NCBI GenBank assembly: GCA_017592665.1
Contig: JAGFNW010000001.1
Span: 124,001-188,000, forward strand
Length of the DNA stretch: 64,000 nt
Direction of reading: 5' to 3'
DNA from: Streptosporangiaceae bacterium NEAU-GS5
GTDB taxonomy: Bacteria; Actinomycetota; Actinomycetes; Streptosporangiales; Streptosporangiaceae
The notes beneath the pieces are model-generated. The model was not told the origin of the DNA. It searched no databases and worked only from the letters and a program-made list of their open reading frames with translations. The position numbers and the translations under genes were made by a program. Below are positions 37,103 through 45,955 of the stretch, piece by piece; position 1 is the first letter of the stretch; every line of letters starts with the position of its first letter.

Positions 37103-38587
37103 ATGACTCGACGGCCACTGATCCGGCACAACGATTATTCGCCGCTGGATCCGCCCGCGGTAGGGGCGTGGGAGCCGTCGTTGACGCTGTCTGTGGTGAT
37201 TCCCGCGTACGGCGGGCAGCACCGGCTCGACCTGACATTGGCCGCACTCGCCGCACAGACCTATCCGGCGACGCTCACCGAGGTCATAGTGGTCGATGAC
37301 GGCACGGAACCGCCGCTTCGGCTGCCCGCGCTCAAACCGGAGAACACCCGGATGGTCCGGGCACCGGGTGACAGGCGGGGCGCCGGCCACGCGATGAACG
37401 CCGGCATCGCCTGCGCGGAGGGCGAGGTCGTCCAGCGGCTGGACGCCGACATGGTGACCCATCGCGAACACCTGGAGTCGCTGCTGCGCTGGCAGCACCT
37501 GACCGACTACCTGGTCACCTATGGCGGCAAGAAGTTCGTGGCCGAGCCCGTGCTGCGCCCGGGCGAGGTGTTCGAGACGGTCGCCAAGGGCGAGCTGGAG
37601 TCGCTGTTCGCCGGATCGGATCTGATCTCCAGCTCGACCGAGGAGACCATCCGGCGCCTGGACGGCCTCCGTGCGAGCCGCAATCCCTATCAGACGTGCA
37701 CGGGCCCGACCGTCTCATTGCGACGGACCCTCCTGGATCGGGTCGGCGGATTCGATCCCGAGGTGCTTCGTGGTCAGGACACCGAGTTCGCCTATCGGCT
37801 GGCCCAGGAGGGGGCCGTGTTCGTGCCCGACCTCGACGCGCGGGCCGTTCACCTGGGGCTGCCGGCGCAGCGGGGCGAGCATCGGCAGGACGTCGTGCGG
37901 CTCGTCGAGACGTATCTGGCCCAGCGCGTGCCCCTCCGCCGCGACCTGCGGAAGGAACGCGGGCGGGGCTGGGCCGTGCCGTACGTGGATGTGGTTTACG
38001 CGGCGGACGGCGAGGGCGTGCGCGAGGCCGTGGCGGCGGCGCTGGCGAGCACCCTTTCCGACGTGCGGGTGACGCTCACGGGCGCCTGGGCGAGCCTCCA
38101 CGGCCTTCAGGGCGTCGCGCCGGGCCACGAGCGCTTCGGGCTCTTCGTGCTCCGTGAGGCCTTCAGGCGTGATCCTCGGGTGCGGCTGGCGGCGGACGCG
38201 GACGCTTCCGCGGCGCCCATCCCGTTCCGTTTCACCGGGCCCGCCGGACATCCGCTCGCGCCCGGCACGCTGGAGGCGATGACCAAGGCCATGACCGAGG
38301 AACGGCTCGGCATGCTGATCGTCCGTCTCCCCGGCGGCGCGGCGGCGTCCCTTGTCCGCACAGAGGCGCTCAATCGCGCACGTCTGCTGGCCGATGCCGG
38401 CGACGAGCTCGATTCGGTCATCGAGGCCACCCATGGCGTACGGCATGCGGACGCCGCCGAATTCTGGCCTTCAGCGCGCGAACCGGCGGCGACCGAACCG
38501 GCGGTGAGCAACCCTGTACAGGAGGCTCAGCCGGAACCAGAGCCGGAGCCGGGTTCGCGGTTGCGCCGGATTATTCGCCGGAGGTGA
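37103..38587 (+). CDS. Family 2 glycosyltransferase with C-terminal extension
   Basis: The 494-residue protein has an N-terminal GT-A domain (about 25-280): [31 protein letters not shown], the DxD motif in [11 protein letters not shown], and a late [21 protein letters not shown] block with the catalytic region typical for inverting family 2 enzymes. The second half (about 290-470) has no recognised fold, and the last 25 residues are acidic-Pro then basic ([17 protein letters not shown]). The neighbour on the opposite strand is a clear homologue in its first half. Likely role: surface glycan or glycopeptidolipid synthesis. Sugar and acceptor unknown. Confidence 0.85.
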   Translation: MTRRPLIRHNDYSPLDPPAVGAWEPSLTLSVVIPAYGGQHRLDLTLAALAAQTYPATLTEVIVVDDGTEPPLRLPALKPENTRMVRAPGDRRGAGHAMNAGIACAEGEVVQRLDADMVTHREHLESLLRWQHLTDYLVTYGGKKFVAEPVLRPGEVFETVAKGELESLFAGSDLISSSTEETIRRLDGLRASRNPYQTCTGPTVSLRRTLLDRVGGFDPEVLRGQDTEFAYRLAQEGAVFVPDLDARAVHLGLPAQRGEHRQDVVRLVETYLAQRVPLRRDLRKERGRGWAVPYVDVVYAADGEGVREAVAAALASTLSDVRVTLTGAWASLHGLQGVAPGHERFGLFVLREAFRRDPRVRLAADADASAAPIPFRFTGPAGHPLAPGTLEAMTKAMTEERLGMLIVRLPGGAAASLVRTEALNRARLLADAGDELDSVIEATHGVRHADAAEFWPSAREPAATEPAVSNPVQEAQPEPEPEPGSRLRRIIRRR

Positions 38588-40220
38588 AGGCGCGGGTCAT
38601 GCGGCGCGCGAGGGCCTTCAGGCGCGGGTTGCGCCGGGACTCGCGCCGTATGCGGCCGATCTCGGTCCGCAGGGCGCCGATCTCGCGGCGGAACTGCACG
38701 GCGTTCTTGCGCCATCCGGCCGACTCGTCCCGCCACTTGGCCACCTGACCGCGAAGCCGCTCGACCTCCTTGTTGAGGCGCTCGACCTCGGCCTCCGCCC
38801 GCAGCCTCGCGCGGTAGGCCCCGCGGAAGGTCATCGGGGCGACAGTGTCGGCGACCGGCCGGAACGCGTAGGTCTCGTCGTCCACCCAGCGAACCCCGGC
38901 CACCTCGTGGATGGCGTCGTCGACGGCTTCGCCGGGCCGTACCACGAGCTCGGCGCGTGCCACGCTCGCGGCGCGGTCGAGGCGGACGGACACCAGGTCG
39001 TCGCCGTCCTCGTCCAGGAGCACGTGAACGCGTCCCAGATCCTCTGCGCGCATGAGGTCGAGGAGCTGGAACAGGGTCTCCTGCGCGGGCTCCCACCCGG
39101 CCGGAAGCGTCAGCCGGAACGGGGCCCCGAGCTCGCCCGCCGACGGGACGAGGCGGACCCGGCCGTCCTCCCCGTAGCGGGCGGCGAGCAGCGCGAAGTC
39201 GAGAAGCGGATCCTTGAGCGGCGCGCGGCGCTCGGGCTCCAGCTGGTCGAAGGGTCCCTCGACGATCACGGCGAGGTCGGTCAGCGTGCTCGCGAGCACG
39301 CCGTCGACACTGGCGCGGACGTCGTCGTAACAGGCGCCGCGAGCGTCGATCACCACCTCCATCCAGGGCACCCGCCACTGGCGGCCGACCTCGCGGCGCA
39401 GCCAGGTGTACTGCGGGATGCCGCCGGAGACCAGGGCGTGGCTGACCTTGTTGACGTCGGCGCCCTCGGCGCGCATGCGCATGGACGGGCCGAGGTGGTA
39501 GGCGCGCGCGTCGGCGTCGGGGATGAACACGGCGCCGGCCTGCGCCAGCCGGTAGCCCATTTCGGTGTCCTGCCCCAGGAAGAGCCGCACGTCCATGGGC
39601 CCGGCCCGGTCGAACAGGCGGCGGCCGACCGAGGTGGCCCCGCCGATGTGCACGCTGAACGGCCGCGGCGAGCTGGTCAGACCGTCGGTGCGGGCGACCA
39701 TGTCCTCGATCCACACGTGCGGCTCGGCCGGCTCGAAGATCGCGTCGAGCCCGTGGGCCTCCGCGACCTTGCGCGGCTCGGGCGGCACGGCCGTTGTGAA
39801 CCGGAGCGCGGCCGTGACGACCAGGTAGGGCGCCAGGTGGTGCCAGCGCATGTGCGCCTCGACCTCGTCGCGCTCGGCCACGACGTCGGAGTCCATCCAG
39901 TGGATGACGTCGCCGGTGGCCGCCGCCAGCCCGGCGTTGCGCGCGTTCGCGCGGCCGGGCATGTCGCAGACCAGCAGGCGCGCGCGGGATGGTCGGATCT
40001 CCGGCAGCCGCAGCGGTGGTGAGCTGCCGTTGTCGATGACGATGACCTCGAGCAGTTCCTCCGGGTAGGTCTGCACGGCCAGCGCGGCCAGCGCGAGATC
40101 CAACTGCTCCTGGTTTCCGTATGCGGGCATCACAACGCTGACGGTCAGCTTGGGCGTCCAGCTTCCAAGCGCGGGAGGCGTGAGCGTGCGATAGTCATTT
40201 GCCCTTATTCGTGGCGTCAT
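38571..40220 (-). CDS. Family 2 glycosyltransferase with C-terminal coiled coil
   Basis: The 549-residue protein has an N-terminal GT-A domain similar to the convergent neighbour (SVVMPAYGNQEQLDLALAAL, VIDNGSSPPLRLPEI, DxD in IHWMDSDVVAE, LGQDTEMGYRLAQ), a middle domain of unknown type and a coiled coil near the C terminus (about 475-530, EVERLNKEVERLRGQVAKWR). The ATG at 40220 overlaps the stop of the upstream glycosyltransferase gene (ATGA). Its 3' end overlaps the 3' end of the plus-strand glycosyltransferase by 17 bases. It likely acts with its two neighbours on a cell-surface polymer. Confidence 0.85.
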   Translation of the reverse strand: MTPRIRANDYRTLTPPALGSWTPKLTVSVVMPAYGNQEQLDLALAALAVQTYPEELLEVIVIDNGSSPPLRLPEIRPSRARLLVCDMPGRANARNAGLAAATGDVIHWMDSDVVAERDEVEAHMRWHHLAPYLVVTAALRFTTAVPPEPRKVAEAHGLDAIFEPAEPHVWIEDMVARTDGLTSSPRPFSVHIGGATSVGRRLFDRAGPMDVRLFLGQDTEMGYRLAQAGAVFIPDADARAYHLGPSMRMRAEGADVNKVSHALVSGGIPQYTWLRREVGRQWRVPWMEVVIDARGACYDDVRASVDGVLASTLTDLAVIVEGPFDQLEPERRAPLKDPLLDFALLAARYGEDGRVRLVPSAGELGAPFRLTLPAGWEPAQETLFQLLDLMRAEDLGRVHVLLDEDGDDLVSVRLDRAASVARAELVVRPGEAVDDAIHEVAGVRWVDDETYAFRPVADTVAPMTFRGAYRARLRAEAEVERLNKEVERLRGQVAKWRDESAGWRKNAVQFRREIGALRTEIGRIRRESRRNPRLKALARRMTRAFTSGE

Positions 40221-41296
40221 GGCCACTCTAGGATCAGGCTGGGGCGAAAGCCCCGCCACTGGTTTCCCGCAACTCTCAGGAAATGCTTAAGTGGCAGCTG
40301 CCAGCTGTGATTTCGGGCGGCCCCCCGGCGCAGCACATAGCCGAGGCCGTGCGTGCGGTAGACCCGGGCGCCGTGGGCGATCGCCGAGCGCAGCAGATGG
40401 GCGTCCTCGCTCGCCGCGGTCTCGCCGAAACCGCCGATCTTCTTGAACGTCGCCAGGTCGAGCAGGATCGAGCCGCCCGCGACGTGGTCGGTCTCCACCT
40501 CGCTCGAGTAGTCGGTCCTGCGCACGGTCACCCCGAGCGGCTCCAGGTAGAAGAACTCCTGGGCGACGCCGACCACCTCGGCCTGCGCGTACGCACGGGC
40601 CATGAGCAGGTCGGACAGGTGCTGCGGGCCATACCAGTCATCGTCATCCCATTTGGCCACGTACTGCCCGGACGCCTGGGCCGCGGCCCGGTTGAGCACC
40701 TCGCCGAGGAGGATCGACTCGGGCGCCTCGACGACGGTGACCGGGAAGGGCGCGTCGAGCGACGGCGGCGTGTAGCCGTGCGGGGCCAGCAGCAGTTCGA
40801 TGTCCACGTCCCGCTGCCGGGACAACTGCCCGATGGCGTGCTCGAGCAGATGCGGGCGGCGGCTGGCCATCACGACGCTCACGGACGGCCTGACAGCCGC
40901 TGTGGAATGCCGGCCGTGCCGCCGGAGGCGGATGCTGTGTTCCTCACGCCGGAGGTCCGTCACGTCCTCCATGCCGCCGCTCGGCGGCGGGCTGAGCCAT
41001 GCCTGGTCCTCGAGGAGGGCGGCCAGCGCCGGATCGGCCGCGCGCGCCCACTCGGGAACGACGGGCGATGTCATCGGAACTCCCGCTTTGGCCAGGCCGG
41101 CCACCACGTCCATGGGGACGGGCTCGGCCGGCCAGGCCACGGTCAGGCCGCGCATGCCACGCAGGGCCGTCACGTCCTCGAGTGGAGCCGGCAGCCGCAG
41201 GTCCACCTCGGGCACGTGCCACCCGTCGCTCCAGAGGAGATCGGCGAGGCCGGTTGACGGGGTGCGGAGGAACCCTGAGGGCGTGACTTCTGACAT
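40217..41296 (-). CDS. Family 2-like glycosyltransferase
   Basis: The 359-residue protein has about 135 residues of unknown type followed by a GT-A domain (SVSVVMASRRPHLLEHAIGQL, VAKWDDDDWYGPQHLSDLL with a DxD-like cluster, GGSILLDLATFKKIGGF, SEDAHLLRSAI). The C-terminal stretch (LPLKHFLRVAGNQWRGFRP) is basic. It overlaps the next glycosyltransferase gene by ATGA, so these two are one operon. The predicted polysaccharide deacetylase lies 25 bases upstream on the same strand, which points to joint work on one glycan. Confidence 0.85.
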   Translation of the reverse strand: MSEVTPSGFLRTPSTGLADLLWSDGWHVPEVDLRLPAPLEDVTALRGMRGLTVAWPAEPVPMDVVAGLAKAGVPMTSPVVPEWARAADPALAALLEDQAWLSPPPSGGMEDVTDLRREEHSIRLRRHGRHSTAAVRPSVSVVMASRRPHLLEHAIGQLSRQRDVDIELLLAPHGYTPPSLDAPFPVTVVEAPESILLGEVLNRAAAQASGQYVAKWDDDDWYGPQHLSDLLMARAYAQAEVVGVAQEFFYLEPLGVTVRRTDYSSEVETDHVAGGSILLDLATFKKIGGFGETAASEDAHLLRSAIAHGARVYRTHGLGYVLRRGAARNHSWQLPLKHFLRVAGNQWRGFRPSLILEWP

Positions 41297-41321
41297 GGCC
41301 TGTAAATACTAGGGGCAGAAG

Positions 41322-42155
41322 TTACCTTTGGTCATCAACCGGGGCAGGTCGGACCTTTCCTCCGACAACTTCCCCCAAGGTGCGCACCACCGTGCCGTGC
41401 TTGGCCCGCTTGGCGAGCCAGTCGAGGAACTGGCCGAGAATCGCGGGGCTCACCGAGAAGGCGTCGGGGCAGTCGGTCGCGCACACATGGTGGAAGACGA
41501 GGGGCAGCAACCCGGCCCCGCTCGACTCCGCCCGCTCGACCTGCTGCTTCAGCTGGCCCAACGTCGTTTCCGCGCGCACCGACCCCGGCGTCCTGATGTC
41601 GTAGACCATCTCCGGGCGCATCGGCTCGGCGTACCTGCACGCCGGGCTCTTGCACACGCGGTCGCTGAGCCCGCCAATGCCGCGTGCGGCGCTGTAGCCG
41701 CACTCGCGCACGACGAATCGGACGCTCTCGTTGAGCTCCCCGAAGGGATAGGCGAACGTGCGGATCTTGAACCCCCAGCGCATGAGCTGCGCCCGATCGT
41801 CACAGATCTCCGCGTACAGCTCCTCAGGGCCGAGCATGGTGAGGTGGGGGTGATCGAGCGTGTGCCCGCCGATCTCGTTCCCCGCCGCGGCGATCTTCTT
41901 GATCTGTTTGAGGGTCATGTGCTCGGAGTCACCGACTCGAGCGCTGTTGATGTAGAACGTGCCATGCAAGCCGCGTTTCGCGAGCAGGCCGGCAGCCGTC
42001 ACGTGTGTTTTGTCCCCATCGTCAAATGTCAGCGCCACGATCGTGGTGGGCTTCTTCGGCTTCGCGGCCGCCGCTTGGTACGGCACTACGAGCGACACAA
42101 GCACGATAAGGGGAATCATCCAGGAACGTGCCACCCGCACGACCATAGTGGACAT
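41322..42155 (-). CDS. Secreted polysaccharide deacetylase (NodB homology, CE4)
   Basis: The 277-residue protein has an N-terminal signal anchor (SWMIPLIVLVSLVVPYQAAAA, about 12-32) and a NodB domain with the CE4 motifs in order: TFDDGD (catalytic and metal Asp, about 44), the metal His pair in GGHTLDHPHL, AYPFGE, and LPLVFHHVCATDCPD near the C terminus. CE4 enzymes remove N-acetyl groups from GlcNAc polymers such as peptidoglycan or exopolysaccharide outside the membrane. The gene is next to three glycosyltransferase genes, so it may trim their product. Starts at 42155 and 42146 are both possible. Confidence 0.9.
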   Translation of the reverse strand: MSTMVVRVARSWMIPLIVLVSLVVPYQAAAAKPKKPTTIVALTFDDGDKTHVTAAGLLAKRGLHGTFYINSARVGDSEHMTLKQIKKIAAAGNEIGGHTLDHPHLTMLGPEELYAEICDDRAQLMRWGFKIRTFAYPFGELNESVRFVVRECGYSAARGIGGLSDRVCKSPACRYAEPMRPEMVYDIRTPGSVRAETTLGQLKQQVERAESSGAGLLPLVFHHVCATDCPDAFSVSPAILGQFLDWLAKRAKHGTVVRTLGEVVGGKVRPAPVDDQR

Positions 42156-42218
42156 ATCTCACGATGTCGTCACAAGGGGTGCTCATAACACCAACGGGTA
42201 TAGCGACCGTTTTGTGTG

Positions 42219-43499
42219 CTACGGAGTCTCGTCGCCTTCGACCCGCATGACGCTCGCGACCGCGCGGACGCTGTCCAGCTCCCGCAGGCCTTCGACGGTC
42301 GCCGACAGCGCCGCGTCGCTCGCCCGATGGGTCACCAGCACGAGCTGCGCGTCATCCCCGCGGCCCTCCTGGAGCACGGTCTGGATGGAGACGTCGTGCT
42401 TGGCGAAGATGTCGGCGACCCGAGCGAGGACGCCCGGCTTGTCGGCGACATCGAGAGACACGTGGTAGCGCGTGACCGACTCCCCCATCGGGTGGACCGG
42501 CAGGTCGGCGTAGACCGACTCGGCCGGGCCGCGGGTGCCGGCCAGCCGGTTGCGGCCCACCGCCACGATGTCGCCCAGCACGGCCGACGCCGTCGGGGCG
42601 CCGCCCGCGCCGGCGCCGTAGAACATCAGGCTGCCGGCCGACTCGGCCTCGACGAAGACCGCGTTGTACGCCTCGCGGACCCCGGCCAGCGGGTGCTTGC
42701 GCGGGATCATCGCCGGGTGGACGCGCACGCCCACCGACCGGCCGTCGTCGGAGCGGGCGCAGATGGCCAGCAGCTTGATCACATAGCCCATGGCCTTGGC
42801 GGACGCGACGTCGGACGCCGAGATCTCGGTGATGCCCTCGCGGTGCACGTCGGCCGCGGTGACCCGGGTGTGGAAGGCGAGCCCGGCGAGGATCGCCGCC
42901 TTGGCGGCCGCGTCGAAGCCCTCAACGTCGGCCGTCGGATCGGCCTCGGCGTAACCCAGGGCCTGGGCCTCCTCCAGGGCGTCGCCGAACGAGGCGCCGG
43001 TCGAATCCATCTTGTCGAGGATGTAGTTGGTCGTGCCGTTGACGATGCCGAGCACGCGCCGTACGTGATCGCCCGTGAGCGACTCGCGCAGCGGCCTGAC
43101 CAGCGGGATCGCGCCCGCGACCGCCGCCTCGAAGTAGAGGTCGCCGCCCGCGGCGTGCAGCGTGGCGCCGTCTTCGGCAAGCAGCGCCTTGTTGGCCGTC
43201 ACGACGGACTTGCCGGTCTTCATCGCGGCGAGGATCAGCGATCTGGCGGGCTCGATGCCGCCGATCACCTCGACCACGATGTCGACGTCATCCCTGGTCA
43301 CCAGGGCCATCGCATCGGTGGTGAGCAGCGCCGGGTCGACGTCGCGGGCCCGGCCCGGCCGGCGTACGGCGATCCCGGCCAGCTCCAGCGGCGCCCCGAC
43401 CCGGGCGGCCAGGTCGCCGGCCTGCTCGTGCAGCAGCCGCGCCACCTGCGACCCGACGACCCCGCACCCGAGGAGCGCCACTTTCAGCGGTTTTCTCAC
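42219..43499 (-). CDS. hom: Homoserine dehydrogenase with C-terminal ACT domain
   Basis: The enzyme reduces aspartate semialdehyde to homoserine for threonine and methionine synthesis. The 426-residue protein has a Rossmann NAD(P)-binding start ([13 protein letters not shown]), the catalytic region with [28 protein letters not shown] and [17 protein letters not shown], and an ACT domain (about 345-420, [21 protein letters not shown]) for feedback by threonine. The GTG at 43499 overlaps the lysA stop (GTGA). In most actinobacteria thrC and thrB follow directly; here they are displaced by the glycan island. Confidence 0.96.
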   Translation of the reverse strand: MRKPLKVALLGCGVVGSQVARLLHEQAGDLAARVGAPLELAGIAVRRPGRARDVDPALLTTDAMALVTRDDVDIVVEVIGGIEPARSLILAAMKTGKSVVTANKALLAEDGATLHAAGGDLYFEAAVAGAIPLVRPLRESLTGDHVRRVLGIVNGTTNYILDKMDSTGASFGDALEEAQALGYAEADPTADVEGFDAAAKAAILAGLAFHTRVTAADVHREGITEISASDVASAKAMGYVIKLLAICARSDDGRSVGVRVHPAMIPRKHPLAGVREAYNAVFVEAESAGSLMFYGAGAGGAPTASAVLGDIVAVGRNRLAGTRGPAESVYADLPVHPMGESVTRYHVSLDVADKPGVLARVADIFAKHDVSIQTVLQEGRGDDAQLVLVTHRASDAALSATVEGLRELDSVRAVASVMRVEGDETP

Positions 43500-44878
43500 A
43501 GCTGCCCCCTGAGCAGGTCGTCTTCGGTCTCCCTGCGTACGATCACCCGCGAGCGGCCGTGGGAGACGGCGACGACGGCCGGCTTGGGCAGGTAGTTGTA
43601 GTTGCTGGCCAGCGACCGGCAGTAGGCGCCCGTGCCGGCCACCGCGATCAGGTCGCCGGGGGCCAGATCGGCCGGAAACCACACGTCGCGGATGACGATG
43701 TCGCCGCTCTCGCAGTGCTTGCCGACCAGACGGGACAGCGCCGGCCGCTCCCGGCTCTCCCGGGAGGCCAGCAGCGAGGTGTATTCGGCACCGTAGAGGG
43801 CGGTCCTGACGTTGTCGCTCATCCCACCGTCGATGCTGACATAGGTTCGCAGGCCTTCAACGTCCTTGACGGTGCCCACTTCGTAAAGGGTGATCCCGCC
43901 GAGGCCGATGATCGAACGGCCCGGCTCGACCGTCAGCCGTGGAATGGGCAATCCGGCCGACTCGCAGGTCTTCCCCACGATCTCGCGGAGGCTGTCCGCG
44001 ATCACCTTGATGTCCGGCGCGTCGTCGCCCTTCACGTACGGGATGCCGTAGCCGCCGCCGAGGTCGAGCTCGGGCAGGACCACCCCGTGCTCTTCCTTGA
44101 TCTGGACCAGCAGCTTGGCCAGCCGGCGCGCGGCCACCTCGAAGCCCGCCGTGTCGCTGATCTGCGAGCCGATGTGGGAGTGCAGGCCGACCAGCTCGAG
44201 GGAGGGCAGCGCGAGGATCCGGCGGGCCGCCTCGGCCGCCGCGCCGCTGCTCAGCGACAGCCCGAACTTCTGGTCGTCGTGGGCCGTGGCGATGAACTCG
44301 TGGGTGTGCGCCTCGACGCCGACCGTGACGCGGATCAGGACCTTGGGCCGCACGCCGTGCCGCTCGGCCACATAGCCGAGCCGCGCGATCTCCTCGAACG
44401 AGTCGACCACGATGTGCCCGACCCCGACCGTGACGGCCTGCTCGAGCTCGGCCAGGGACTTGTTGTTGCCGTGCATGGTGATCCGCGCGGGCGGGAAGCC
44501 GACGCTGCGCGCCACGGCGAGCTCGCCGGCGCTGCACACGTCGAGGCCGAGCCCCTCCTGCTCGATCCAGCGGGCCACCTCGCGGCACAGGAACGCCTTG
44601 CCCGCGTAGTGGACCTCGCCGTCCGCGAACGCGGCGCGATAGTCGCGGCAGCGGGAGCGCACGTCTTCCTCGTCGAAGACGAACAGCGGGGTGCCGTGGT
44701 GTTTGGCCAGGTCGCGTACGTCGACGCCGCCTATCGTCAGGGCGCCGCCGGCGCGGACCGCGGTGCGCGGCCAGATCGCGGGAGCGAGCTCGTTGAGGTC
44801 GTCCGGCGCGAGCGGGGGACGCTCCTCGGGCAGGACCTCGGCATGCCTGTCACCGGCGGGATGGGCGAATCGACTCAC
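43496..44878 (-). CDS. lysA: Diaminopimelate decarboxylase
   Basis: LysA makes lysine from meso-diaminopimelate with pyridoxal phosphate. The 460-residue protein has the PLP lysine in [13 protein letters not shown] (about 80), the HSHIGSQI motif, [19 protein letters not shown] and SVDGG-type [14 protein letters not shown]. The GTG at 44878 gives the usual actinobacterial N-terminus VSRFAHPAG and has a TAGCCT seven bases upstream, so leaderless translation is likely; an ATG at 44911 would add eleven residues. It overlaps hom. Confidence 0.95.
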   Translation of the reverse strand: MSRFAHPAGDRHAEVLPEERPPLAPDDLNELAPAIWPRTAVRAGGALTIGGVDVRDLAKHHGTPLFVFDEEDVRSRCRDYRAAFADGEVHYAGKAFLCREVARWIEQEGLGLDVCSAGELAVARSVGFPPARITMHGNNKSLAELEQAVTVGVGHIVVDSFEEIARLGYVAERHGVRPKVLIRVTVGVEAHTHEFIATAHDDQKFGLSLSSGAAAEAARRILALPSLELVGLHSHIGSQISDTAGFEVAARRLAKLLVQIKEEHGVVLPELDLGGGYGIPYVKGDDAPDIKVIADSLREIVGKTCESAGLPIPRLTVEPGRSIIGLGGITLYEVGTVKDVEGLRTYVSIDGGMSDNVRTALYGAEYTSLLASRESRERPALSRLVGKHCESGDIVIRDVWFPADLAPGDLIAVAGTGAYCRSLASNYNYLPKPAVVAVSHGRSRVIVRRETEDDLLRGQL

Positions 44879-45063
44879 CCGAACGAGGCTATCGGACCCC
44901 GCCACGCTCATGAGACAGGCGCCCACGTTGCGAGACGGTCATCGTCGATCATCGCCGATGAATTCCACCGAATGAAGTAGATATTTGCCGATCTTAGGAG
45001 TAAGACTTGCTGTCCAGTGCATTCGGGGGACATCAGTGACTCTGGAGTACAGGGAGGGCTCCG

Positions 45064-45279
45064 GTGGCCAACAAGCCTTATCGCCCTAGATTCGCCTTTC
45101 GGCAGGTCGCTCCCGACACGATCAGGATTCGGCGCTACAAGCAGCAGAATCGTCTCCTGCCCTATCTGATCGTCGGTTTCCTGGTCTGGGCCATGTTCGG
45201 AGGAGCGAAGGCCTGCTCGACCCAGGCCGCCGCGCCGGGCGCCAGCCCCACGGCGACACCGGCCGCGACCTCCAAATAA
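45064..45279 (+). CDS. Small single-span membrane protein
   Basis: The 71-residue protein starts at a GTG after a strong AGGGAGGG site. It has a basic N-terminal 30 residues (RPRFAFRQ, RIRRYKQQNR), one membrane helix (about 31-47, LLPYLIVGFLVWAMFG), a Cys shortly after it, and an Ala/Pro/Thr-rich tail. Topology by the positive-inside rule places the tail outside. I do not recognise the family. It is divergent from lysA and convergent with nrtL, in a gap that in other actinobacteria is occupied by argS. Confidence 0.65.
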   Translation: MANKPYRPRFAFRQVAPDTIRIRRYKQQNRLLPYLIVGFLVWAMFGGAKACSTQAAAPGASPTATPAATSK

Positions 45280-45300
45280 CCCATTCGACCTCACAAGAGC

Positions 45301-45945
45301 TCACAGGCGGTCGGGCAGCGGGTCCGCGGACAGCCCGGCCAGCACCTCCTGTACGGCTGCCGCGAGCCGCACGCGGGCCGTGTGCGTCCCACCGGCCGGT
45401 TCGTCTCCGGCCGGAACGGCCCGCGTGCGTTCGTGCGCGTCGTGATAGGCCAACGCCAGGGTCTGCGCGTACGCGGGCCATCGGGGCCGCCGTGATCGCG
45501 TACGGCTCGGCAACTCGGAAAGAGCGCGCAACACGGCCCGGTCGTAGGGAGTGCCGAGGAAGGCCGGGACGAACGGCTCCGCCGGGACCCCCAGGTCGGC
45601 GGCCCAGCGTATGACGGCGGCCGCCCGGGCGTGGGCGAATCTGAGGACGAACCCCGGGTTGTCCCATGAAGGGGGGGCGGCGGGTGGGGTCGTGACGACG
45701 CCCAGGGGCACGGCTGGAAGCGCGGTGACGATCTCTCCCGGCTCGGTCACTGTGATCAGCAGAAACCCGTTGGGCTGAACCCTGACATGGGCGACCCCTG
45801 GGAGCAGCCGCGACCTGCGCGCCATCTCCTCTGGCCGGCCGCCCGGACGTGCGGTCGCGGTGGACAGGAAGACGGCTTCCTCGGCCCAGGTCCCATACGG
45901 AACAGGGGTCTCCCCCAGCACGGTCCTGAGCCGCTCGGGTGTCAC
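45301..45945 (-). CDS. nrtL: ArgRS-related DALR anticodon-binding protein
   Basis: The 214-residue protein lacks a catalytic domain but its second half has the DALR anticodon-binding features of arginyl-tRNA synthetase (NPGFVLRFAHARAAAVIRWA near 95-115 and the C-terminal LAAAVQEVLAGL). The first 90 residues recall the N-terminal additional domain of ArgRS (TPERLRTVLGETPVP, GVAHVRVQPNGFLLI). This fits the group of non-catalytic ArgS-related proteins named NrtL in actinomycetes. It lies beside lysA, where argS sits in mycobacteria. RNA binding is likely; the actual function is unknown. It begins ten bases after the upstream glycosyltransferase. Confidence 0.75.
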   Translation of the reverse strand: MTPERLRTVLGETPVPYGTWAEEAVFLSTATARPGGRPEEMARRSRLLPGVAHVRVQPNGFLLITVTEPGEIVTALPAVPLGVVTTPPAAPPSWDNPGFVLRFAHARAAAVIRWAADLGVPAEPFVPAFLGTPYDRAVLRALSELPSRTRSRRPRWPAYAQTLALAYHDAHERTRAVPAGDEPAGGTHTARVRLAAAVQEVLAGLSADPLPDRL

Positions 45946-45955
45946 GTCCTGCAGG

